Below, one piece after another: positions 57,881-64,000 of a stretch of DNA of 64,000 bases. Position 1 is the first letter of the stretch. Each line of letters opens with the position of its first letter. The notes beneath the pieces were generated by a model. The model did not search any database. It had not been told where the DNA came from and saw nothing but the letters and a program-made list of their open reading frames with translations. The position numbers and the translations under genes were made by a program. This stretch comes from JAFGAV01 sp041479055 (GTDB taxonomy: Bacteria > Acidobacteriota > Aminicenantia > Aminicenantales > JAFGAV01). Where the stretch lies: NCBI GenBank assembly GCA_963702835.1, contig OY969762.1, forward strand, positions 620,001 through 684,000, written 5' to 3'.

Positions 57881-59328
57881 GACCCGACCTCCCGGATGAG
57901 CTTTCGGGCCGCCCGGAGCCCGCCGGCCTTATCCTCGAAGGCATTGTCCATCTGCAACTTGTAGAGCCTTTTCAACAGCCGGCCCATGCCCGGCCCGGGC
58001 TCCACCCCCAGCGGGATCAAGTCGCGGCCCTGGAGCAGTGGCCGGATGGTCTCCTTGGAGATGCGCATCTCCTCAATTTTGCTGAGAAGCCAGCGGGCAA
58101 TGCGGTCCAGGCCGCTGGCCAGACGCTCCCGCCGGCCGGCCCGGTCTGCGGCATCGAGATAGATAAGAAGCTCGACCTCGCCGGCCGTGTCATGGGCCAG
58201 GCGGTTGAAGGCTTTCTTGGTCACGCTCTCCCGATTTTGCCACAATTCCGAGGCGCGGTGATGGTTGCGGATAAGGAGGAGGGCCATCTTCCGCAGGTCA
58301 AAGCCGTTCCAGGAGTATATCTTGAGACGGTCGAAAGCCCGGCGGGCAATCTCCTCGCTCTGGACATCGTGCCCGATGTTGGTGAGCACCATGCGGCCGT
58401 GTTTGTGCTCCCAGGATGAGGTGGCGGGCTTGCCCACATCATGGTACAGGGCGGCCAGGGCCAGGCAGAGAGCCTTTTCCCGGCTCAGCCCGGCTTGGCG
58501 GCCGAGCACAGAGGCCTGGTCGACGGTCAGGCGGGTGTGATGCCAGACGGTGTGGTTGCCGTAAGCGTCCTTTTCCGGATGAAAGACAGGGTCCTGGATG
58601 GCCAGGGTCAGGGCCTCAAGCTCTGGGAAAAGCTGTTTCAGGGCCCCCAGCCGGAACAGTTCTTTGAGGCCCACTGCGGGCCGGTTTGAGTGGAGCAGGA
58701 TCTTGAAAAGCTCCTCGGTCACGCGCTCAGCGCTTAGTCCCTTAAGGTCCAGGTCCTTGGCCAGGGCATAGATGGACGGATCCACCTTATAGTTGAGAAC
58801 CGAGGCGAAGCGCGCCGCCCGCAGCACCCGGAGCGGGTCTTCGGGAAAGGCCTGCGGATTGGTCACCCTGATGACCTTGGCGGCAATATCCCGGCGGCCG
58901 CGGAACGGGTCGATCAGGGCCCCATCGGCCAGGCGCAGGGCGATGCTGTTGCAGCGGAAGTCGCGACGCTCGAGGTCTTTTTCGATGGGCAGAAAAGGGT
59001 CGGCCGCCACGGCGATGTCCTTGTGGCCTCGGGTGCCCACTCCTTTGGCCGCATCGCTGCGGGGCAGGGCCACATCATAGGTCTTCCCCTTCCGGGTGAA
59101 CTTGATGATGCCGAAGCTCTTGCCCACCAGGTCTACCCGGCCGTGGGGGGTGAGCTTACGGATGATGGACTCCAACGGATGGCGGGTGATGAGGATGTCC
59201 ACCTCGTCCGAGGGAATGTGGCGGAGGAGGTCCCGGACATAACCGCCCACGGCATAGACCTCGCGGCCGAAAAGCTTGATGAACAGCTTCTTGTCGCGAA
59301 AATCCGATTTCAATTTCGAGACAACCAT
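57877..59328 (-). CDS. CCA-adding / poly(A)-type nucleotidyltransferase with HD domain
   Basis: Class II nucleotidyltransferase of about 483 residues. GGYVRD at 28-33 and DEVDI at 41-45 form the metal site; the usual DxD reads EVD here. Then comes RRDFRCNSIALRL, the RNA-binding core PLRVLRAARFAS, and an HD phosphohydrolase region LAALYHDVGKPAT. CCA addition fits the fact that tRNA-Tyr and tRNA-Thr(GGT) lack encoded CCA. ATG 59328 is preferred; a start at 59367 is open. Poly(A) polymerase is the alternative. Confidence 0.85.
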   Translation of the reverse strand: MVVSKLKSDFRDKKLFIKLFGREVYAVGGYVRDLLRHIPSDEVDILITRHPLESIIRKLTPHGRVDLVGKSFGIIKFTRKGKTYDVALPRSDAAKGVGTRGHKDIAVAADPFLPIEKDLERRDFRCNSIALRLADGALIDPFRGRRDIAAKVIRVTNPQAFPEDPLRVLRAARFASVLNYKVDPSIYALAKDLDLKGLSAERVTEELFKILLHSNRPAVGLKELFRLGALKQLFPELEALTLAIQDPVFHPEKDAYGNHTVWHHTRLTVDQASVLGRQAGLSREKALCLALAALYHDVGKPATSSWEHKHGRMVLTNIGHDVQSEEIARRAFDRLKIYSWNGFDLRKMALLLIRNHHRASELWQNRESVTKKAFNRLAHDTAGEVELLIYLDAADRAGRRERLASGLDRIARWLLSKIEEMRISKETIRPLLQGRDLIPLGVEPGPGMGRLLKRLYKLQMDNAFEDKAGGLRAARKLIREVGS

Positions 59329-59389
59329 TTTTTCCCTAAAAACCGTGCCTATTGTAGCATAAGACATCGATGGTGTATTCTGTAGGGCC

Positions 59390-60259
59390 GTGAAAATGAC
59401 TGTGAACGGATCTATAAGAAAAGCCGTCCTCTTCCTCTCCCTGCTGCTGGTCGTTTTCAGCGTGGCCTATTCCCGCTCGGCCAAAAGAGACCTCAAAATT
59501 ACAGTCAAAGAGAAGAGAGTCCAGGGGCTGAATCAGCAGGGCATGACCCTGAGTTTTATCCTCCAAATAGCCAACTCTTCCTCAGAGCCGTGGTTCATGG
59601 CCTCCTACGATTATCGGGTCTTGGTGATGAACTTCGAATATTTCCGGCTGCAACGCGCGCTCGACTCCCCCTTGATGGTGAACCCTTCGGGCATCACCCT
59701 CATAGCCCTTCCGGTCAAGATCACCTACGACTATCTGTTCCAGTCGCATAAATCGGCTCAGGACCGGGATAAGCTCGAATGTACGCTGGTCGGCGGGATT
59801 TTCTTTGCCGAGCATGCAGCCGAGAGGGGGGAAAGGGTCAACGTGGCCATGACCGGCGATTTTCCCGTTTATAAAGGCCTTCAGACAATCATCCGGCCCC
59901 TGGAAGTGAGAGCCTTGTCCGTGGGGGGAGCAGACCTGACCTTCCGGGCCGAAATCCAGAATCTCAACGCTTTTAGAATACAGGCCCAAAGCGTCAGCTA
60001 TAAGCTGGAGATTGGAGGCAAACAGGTTGCCCAGGGCCAGGCGGCAAACGAGATCGGTCTGGGCCCCCTGGCGGCCCTGCCCTTCGAGCTGCCCCTGCTG
60101 CTCGAATTCTTCGAGATCGGTCCGGAGCTCTATCCTCTTCTGCAAAAACCTTCGCTGGACTGCCGCTTTTCGGGCGAAGTCCTGATCTCAATCCCGTGGG
60201 GTGATTTTTTCATCCCCTTTGACCTTAGTCAGAAAGTGCCGGTGAAAAGGATCGACTGA
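59390..60259 (+). CDS. Exported LEA14-like (WHy-domain) protein
   Basis: Protein of 289 residues with an N-terminal signal peptide (KAVLFLSLLLVVFSVAYS). The mature part resembles the late-embryogenesis-abundant type 2 (WHy) fold: two similar beta-sandwich segments, near 35-150 and 160-285, each with an NSSSEPWFM- or LNAFRIQAQSVSYKLEIGGKQVAQG-like pattern and the IPW/VP C-terminus. WHy proteins are linked to desiccation and envelope protection. The start is GTG 59390; ATG 59396 is possible. It is divergent from the tRNA nucleotidyltransferase. Confidence 0.62.
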   Translation: MKMTVNGSIRKAVLFLSLLLVVFSVAYSRSAKRDLKITVKEKRVQGLNQQGMTLSFILQIANSSSEPWFMASYDYRVLVMNFEYFRLQRALDSPLMVNPSGITLIALPVKITYDYLFQSHKSAQDRDKLECTLVGGIFFAEHAAERGERVNVAMTGDFPVYKGLQTIIRPLEVRALSVGGADLTFRAEIQNLNAFRIQAQSVSYKLEIGGKQVAQGQAANEIGLGPLAALPFELPLLLEFFEIGPELYPLLQKPSLDCRFSGEVLISIPWGDFFIPFDLSQKVPVKRID

Positions 60260-60295
60260 ACAGCTGCCGGCTGAGAAGGTGAGAGGGAGGGAGCC

Positions 60296-60817
60296 ATGAC
60301 CGTCCTGGAAGCCATTCGCCAGAGAAAAAGCATAAGAAAATACAAGCCTGACCCGATTCCGGAAGACGTCCTCGGACGCGTCCTGGAGGCGGCCCGGCTG
60401 GCCCCCTCCGGGAAGAACTTCCAACCTTGGAAGTTCGTCATCGTCCGCCAGGGCCCAACCAAGGAGCGCCTGGCCATGGCTTCCGCCAACCAGATGTTCA
60501 TGGCCGCGGCCCCGCTCATCATCGCCGCCTGCGGCTTCCCCGAGGCCTGTTACGCGAAAATGGGCCGCTATATGAAATCCTGGCCGGTGGATGTATCCTG
60601 CGCCCTGGAGCATCTTATGCTCCAGGCCGCCGCCGAAGGCCTGGGCACCTGCTGGATCGGGGCTTTTGAAGAGGAAGCCGTAAAGGAGATTCTGAGCGTT
60701 CCGCCGGAGGTCAAGGTCCTGGCTCTGACCCCCCTGGGCTACCCGGCCGAGAATCCCGCCCCTCGCGGCCGAAAGAGCCTGGCCGAGATCGTTTCCTACG
60801 AACGATACGGAAACTGA
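60296..60817 (+). CDS. Nitroreductase-family FMN oxidoreductase
   Basis: Flavoprotein of 173 residues. RQRKSIRKYKPDPIPEDVL at residues 8-26, LAPSGKNFQPWKFVIV and GLGTCWIGAFEEEAVKEIL are typical of nitroreductases. These use NAD(P)H to reduce nitro groups or quinones. A strong ribosome site (GAGAGGGAGGG) precedes ATG. It lies 36 bp after the LEA14-like gene and converges with the outer membrane protein gene. Substrate unknown. Confidence 0.9.
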   Translation: MTVLEAIRQRKSIRKYKPDPIPEDVLGRVLEAARLAPSGKNFQPWKFVIVRQGPTKERLAMASANQMFMAAAPLIIAACGFPEACYAKMGRYMKSWPVDVSCALEHLMLQAAAEGLGTCWIGAFEEEAVKEILSVPPEVKVLALTPLGYPAENPAPRGRKSLAEIVSYERYGN

Positions 60818-60821
60818 TTTT

Positions 60822-61578
60822 TTAGAACCAGTAGTTCAGGCCGATTGAGATAAACAGCGCACTCAGGTCGAACGGCTCAAACCCCTGGAAAAATTCAGTC
60901 AGCTTTCCCTTGCCGGAAAAGTATTTCACCTCGGCCTGGAGGGTGATCCTGTTGCCGACGACATACTGGGCGCCGCCGGCGAGGTAATAGCCCAGGGCCA
61001 ATTTGGTGCCTTCCCGGGCATCGACCGGAATGACGCCGTAGCATCTCCACATCTCCGTAATCCGGGTCTGAGTAGATCCACACATCGGTAAAGTCGATCA
61101 TATCGCCGATCAGGCTGACGCTCCATAGGGTGAGCGTCCCTCCGGCGGTGAGGTAAGGAATAAAGCTTGACGTGCGGCCGAAGGGAGTGATCTTCAACCC
61201 GGCTTGGATGGGCGTGATGGAGACGTCGAAAGCCTGGGTCAGGTCGAAATCGCCTTGGTAGTCCAGGGGGAAAGCGAAGACCCCTTCGGAAAATTGATAG
61301 CCGACATAGTCGCGGTAATAGCCGGCCTTATTTTTCACGTAGGTGTCGAAGCCCATCACCAGGCTGAAGTTGTTAGACAGGAAAAGCTCGAAGTCGAGTC
61401 CGAAAGCCGAAGACTGGTAGTTGGATTTTTTGAAACTCATCTGGTCGAACTCGATCTGCCACAGGTCGCTCTGGCCGGAAGGGAAAAAGTAGCCTAGGCG
61501 GACGGTCAAAATGTTGGAGAAGGCCGGAACAGCGCCCAGGGCGAGCATTAAGAATAGGGACAATAAATATTTTCTCAT
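60822..61578 (-). pseudogene. Outer membrane beta-barrel protein, disrupted by a frameshift
   Basis: The first ~180 codons encode a signal peptide (KYLLSLFLMLALGAVPAFS) and beta strands typical of an outer membrane protein (LTVRLGYFFPSGQ, FELFLSNNFSLVMGFD). Near 61040 the frame breaks: it reads out of frame, while another frame continues with YGVIPVDAREG, ALGYYLAGGAQYVVGN and ends in GLNYWF at 60822. That C-terminal Phe is the barrel-assembly signal. One inserted or deleted base in about 61037-61085 would restore a ~250-residue protein. Sequencing error and true decay cannot be told apart. Confidence 0.8.
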
Positions 61579-61975
61579 TGGTTGCCTCCTCTTTGATGAT
61601 GTGCAAAATCCATGCCAGCTTAGGCCTCTTTATGGGGCTGCCCGGCGGGATCAGCCTGTGTCGAAAACCGGTCAACTGTCTCTTTTGAGGACAGTTTACA
61701 AGCTATTTATACTGCAGAAGAAGGCGGCGTTCAAGGGGAAGGTTGACGTCGAGTGGGTTCAGCGATATATTCAGGCCATCGTCAGGAAGGAGATTGCTTG
61801 ATGCTCCACTATCTTGCCGCAGCGGCATTGATTATTCATGGCCTGGCTCATGGCAGCGGCTTTATGGCTTCCTGGGCAAAGAATAAGGTCATCAGCGTTC
61901 TGGGGTGAACAACTCTTTCTCCCGAGGAGGGGCTGATGAGCGAGTCGTCATTTTTCTCAGGAGAGGGGTAAGGGG
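61579..61975 (+). pseudogene. Gene debris between the outer membrane protein and tsaC
   Basis: A 397-bp stretch with no intact gene. About 61690-61801 (plus) reads like the end of a protein (LRTVYKLFILQKKAAFKGK then VQRYIQAIVRKEIA, stop TGA). Its stop overlaps an ATG at 61801 (TGATG) that starts a 35-residue piece with a membrane-like LAAAALIIHGLAHGSGFM and a stop at 61908. The coupled stop-start suggests remnants of a two-gene operon whose remaining parts were deleted. Neither fragment is recognised. Confidence 0.5.
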
Positions 61976-62623
61976 ATGATGACGGAACTCATCCGTCTTG
62001 ACTCCGGGAAGGTAGCCGCTCCCGATATCCGCTGCATGGCCCTTGTCCTTAAGCGCGGCGGCCTGATGGTGTTCCCCACGGACACGTTCTACGGCTTGGG
62101 GGCGGACGGATTTTCCAAGCAGGCCATCCGGCGCATCTATGCCTTGAAGTTGCGGGACATTTCCAAGCCCCTGCTGGTTCTGATCTCAGATGTCGACATG
62201 GTCCAGCGGCTGGCCGGGGACATCCCCCCCGTTTTCTGGAAAATCGCCGAAGAGTTCTGGCCGGGCCCGCTGACCATGGTCCTTCAGGCCTCGGCTGCGG
62301 TGCCCAGGGAGCTGTGCGGGGGAGGGGAATCGGTGGCCATGAGGCTGCCGGCTGTCTCCTGGCTTCAGGCTCTTGTCCGGGAGACAAGCTGTCCGGTCAT
62401 CGCCACGAGCGCCAATGTTTCCGGAGAAGGAGAAATCTCCACGGCGGAGCAGGCCCTTAGAATATTTTCCGGAAAAGTCGAGCTGATCGTGGACGCCGGG
62501 CCGACGCCGGGCGGCGCGCCCTCGACCGTTCTCGACCTGACGGCCAGGCCGCCGCGGGTTATTCGCCAGGGCGCCGTCTCCAGGGACAGGCTGGAAAAAT
62601 ATCTAGCTGACGATCAGTCCTGA
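61976..62623 (+). CDS. tsaC: L-threonylcarbamoyladenylate synthase (TsaC/Sua5/YrdC)
   Basis: Enzyme of 215 residues making the threonylcarbamoyl-AMP used for the t6A modification at position 37 of ANN-decoding tRNAs. KRGGLMVFPTDTFYGLGADGFSK, IYALKLRDISKPLLVLI and the PVIATSANVSGEGE motif are diagnostic. The short form lacks the Sua5 C-terminal extension. ATG 61976 and 61979 are both possible after GAGAGGGGTAAGGGG. Confidence 0.93.
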   Translation: MMTELIRLDSGKVAAPDIRCMALVLKRGGLMVFPTDTFYGLGADGFSKQAIRRIYALKLRDISKPLLVLISDVDMVQRLAGDIPPVFWKIAEEFWPGPLTMVLQASAAVPRELCGGGESVAMRLPAVSWLQALVRETSCPVIATSANVSGEGEISTAEQALRIFSGKVELIVDAGPTPGGAPSTVLDLTARPPRVIRQGAVSRDRLEKYLADDQS

Positions 62624-62648
62624 AACGGATCATCGTGCCCGACTCAGA

Positions 62649-62719
62649 AAAGGGCTCAACTGATCCTGGGCTATTTGACCTTGGCCCCGGCCGGAATATC
62701 GGCATCGTAGAAAGCAATT
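62649..62719 (-). repeat. Direct repeat copy 1: duplicated metG 3' end
   Basis: Seventy-one bases (62649-62719) recur at 63930-64000 with two mismatches. The second copy runs into the window edge, so the full length is unknown. The repeat covers the metG stop and the last codons plus short downstream sequence. Spacing is 1281 bp. Confidence 0.85.
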
Positions 62720-62823
62720 TTGGCCTTGCCCTGCCACTCGGCGGCCAAAATCATGCCCCTGGATTCGATGCCGCGGATGAGCGCCGGCTTGAGGTTGACG
62801 ATGACGGCCAGCTTCTTGCCCAT
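62671..62823 (-). pseudogene. Duplicated metG C-terminal tRNA-binding fragment (50 codons)
   Basis: Starts at ATG 62823 after AAAGGAG and encodes GKKLAVIVNLKPALIRGIES then SRGMILAAEWQGKA and ending PAGAKVK. This is the second half of the tRNA-binding domain found at the end of methionyl-tRNA synthetase. The same ending recurs at the window edge (63952-64000). It lies 14 bp after the AT-rich secreted protein gene. It could still be translated as a 50-residue piece, but is more likely a leftover of a duplication. Confidence 0.7.
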
Positions 62824-62837
62824 CTTGACAACTCCTT

Positions 62838-63707
62838 TTAATAGCTGACCTCAGTTTCAACGGTGAAAAATCTGTATTTTTTATAGATGATCTCCGTTTG
62901 AGATCTTATGAATTCTTTCCCTCTTTTATTGATATAAGCCTCTTCGATGAATAACCGGCTGGGAAACCGGATGCCATTCTTTTCAACGCTGTATTCTGTG
63001 ACGATGGTGATCCTGGGCTCAGCCTTTAATCTTATGGCCCGCTCTTCAATGTTAGCAAAATCTCTAACAACTTTTGGATTCCATATGATTTTCAAAATGC
63101 TGTAATCTTTCTTTTTGACCCATATCTTACCGCAAAGATAGGAAGGTTCACTTCCGTAAAGAAATTTCTGCTGGTAGGCCGCTTTGGGCACGGCTTCCAA
63201 GATAATCGCTTCTTCTCCATAAAGGATATCTTGGCCGATAATTCTATAGTCATTGATGTAATCGCCGAATTCGTTAAAAAGGTCGGCCGTTCTCAAGAGA
63301 ACAAATTGATGACGAAAAACACTTGTTTCCAGGGATGCGTTTTCCTGGCGGGTTTTTTCGCCGTTTTTTTCCAATAATATTCTCGTCTCTTTTGCTTCCG
63401 AGCCTTTTTTTATCAATTGATAATCATAAACGTACCTGTTGTGGGTCACTAAGGGGAAAAATAAGAATCGGGAATATTCGATCTTCTCTGATATTTCCTC
63501 CAGGCAAACAAAATCGTAAGCGCCTTTTTCCAGCCTCTGGCAATACTGCTTGACTTTTCCCAGTACGGCATACAGCGACATCTGATCAGGGCTTTGTAGC
63601 GAAGAATCATAAGCCCTCCCGCTCCCGCAGAAACTGAACGTGAGAAATGCTAGGAAAGTGATGGTTTGTTCTAGGGAGCAGCGATGTGAACGAATTTTTA
63701 GCCCCAA
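62838..63707 (-). CDS. AT-rich exported protein, outer-membrane lipoprotein-sorting-like
   Basis: Protein of 289 residues starting at TTG 63707 with a signal peptide (QTITFLAFLTFSFCGSGRA, cleavage near the AYDSS). The mature part has KVKQYCQRLEKGAYDFVCLEEISEKIEYSR and a C-terminal IVTEYSVEKNGIRFPSRLFIEE (positions about 240-270), patterns like LolA-fold proteins of Acidobacteria. It is clearly AT-richer and uses more A/T-ending codons than the genes around it, hinting at transfer. It is placed between the metG 3' duplication and the palindrome. Function unknown. Confidence 0.65.
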   Translation of the reverse strand: MGLKIRSHRCSLEQTITFLAFLTFSFCGSGRAYDSSLQSPDQMSLYAVLGKVKQYCQRLEKGAYDFVCLEEISEKIEYSRFLFFPLVTHNRYVYDYQLIKKGSEAKETRILLEKNGEKTRQENASLETSVFRHQFVLLRTADLFNEFGDYINDYRIIGQDILYGEEAIILEAVPKAAYQQKFLYGSEPSYLCGKIWVKKKDYSILKIIWNPKVVRDFANIEERAIRLKAEPRITIVTEYSVEKNGIRFPSRLFIEEAYINKRGKEFIRSQTEIIYKKYRFFTVETEVSY

Positions 63708-63771
63708 AACCCTGAATCCGACACCCTGCTCAAATATAGATGGGGCAGCTATTTTCTGTCAATGGCCGATC

Positions 63772-63915
63772 GCATCTCCAAACGTGTGATACGTGGGGAG
63801 GGGTGGCACGGCGGAGGGGCTCTCCACCCGCGCGCAGCCTGGCGAGCACGGATGGGGAGGAGCCGTGACAGGACCCCTCCTCTTCTTGAATGCTAGATCA
63901 CACAATTGGAGATGC
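63772..63915. repeat. 144-bp imperfect palindromic element with 19-bp terminal inverted repeats
   Basis: The ends GCATCTCCAAACGTGTGAT (63772-63790) and, inverted, GCATCTCCAATTGTGTGAT (63897-63915) match at 17 of 19 bases. Inside, GGGGAGGGGT-rich sequence near 63793 pairs in part with ACCCCTCCTC near 63874, so much of the element could fold back. No open frame is inside. It could be a miniature inverted-repeat element, a structured RNA or part of a terminator for metG. It lies just after the metG stop on the minus strand. Confidence 0.55.
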
Positions 63916-63951
63916 TATCTCAATTGCCCAAAGGGCTTAACTGATCCTGGG

Positions 63952-64000
63952 CTATTTGACCTTGGCCCCGGCCGGAATATCGGCATCATAGAAAGCAATT
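63952..64000 (-). CDS. metG: Methionyl-tRNA synthetase, last codons (rest beyond the window)
   Basis: On the minus strand the frame entering from the right edge ends IAFYDADIPAGAKVK with stop TAG at 63952-63954, the usual end of MetG's tRNA-binding domain. Only about 15 codons are visible, so identity rests on this ending and on the longer homologous fragment at 62671-62823. Confidence 0.55.
   Translation of the reverse strand, partial: IAFYDADIPAGAKVK

Noticed and set aside
62630..62860. A 76-codon minus-strand gene over the metG fragment
   Set aside because: It is out of frame with the metG-like reading, which alone has recognisable sequence and a ribosome site.

Overview
The window is a GC-rich bacterial chromosome segment with very short gaps between genes. 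The host is Gram-negative, judged from a lipoprotein lytic transglycosylase, a beta-barrel outer membrane protein and several exported proteins. The gene mix (LysW-dependent lysine genes, a Ser/Thr kinase fused to TPR repeats, a complete str-S10-spc-alpha block) suggests an Acidobacteria-related lineage such as Candidatus Aminicenantes. That placement is inference from gene content, not a phylogeny.

Layout. 1-4.8 kb (minus): lysW-lysX-lysY-homocitrate synthase-lysZ-lysJ, the alpha-aminoadipate route to lysine on the carrier protein LysW. 4.8-5.6 kb (plus): a divergent ACT-domain gene with a palindrome over its start codon. 5.6-7.1 kb: a small, strongly promoted gene and a radical SAM/SPASM enzyme. 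7-10.1 kb (minus): a 1043-residue zinc-ribbon/kinase/TPR protein. 10.1-14.4 kb (minus): a ferritin-like protein, PHP-type DNA polymerase X, rubrerythrin and tyrS. 14.6-19.7 kb (minus): purBSQLN. 19.8-21.5 kb (plus): ECF sigma factor, anti-sigma factor and a Spy-like periplasmic protein.

21.6-54.9 kb (plus) is an unbroken translation/transcription block: tRNA-Thr, Tyr, Gly, Thr, tuf, rpmG, tRNA-Trp, secE, nusG, rplKAJL, rpoBC, rpsLG, fusA, tuf, then the S10, spc and alpha ribosomal operons with secY, adk, map, infA and rpoA. The tRNA-tuf order matches E. coli thrU-tyrU-glyT-thrT-tufB. Two features stand out: the first tuf copy carries a one-base frameshift in a G run, and RpoB has a cysteine-rich insertion near its N-terminus.

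54.9-64 kb is a mixed housekeeping and envelope region: a secreted hypothetical, an MltD-like transglycosylase, galE, a tRNA nucleotidyltransferase, a LEA14-like protein, a nitroreductase, a frameshifted outer membrane protein, gene debris, tsaC, and finally a base-composition anomaly. In that anomaly an AT-rich secreted-protein gene lies between a duplicated metG 3' end and the start of what looks like the real metG, next to a 144-bp imperfect palindrome.

Best candidates for something new: (1) the small-ORF plus radical SAM/SPASM pair; (2) the RpoB zinc-ribbon-like insertion; (3) the ACT protein as a candidate lysine-responsive regulator; (4) the metG 3'-end duplication and its palindromic element. 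All positions and motifs were read by eye; no database search was run.
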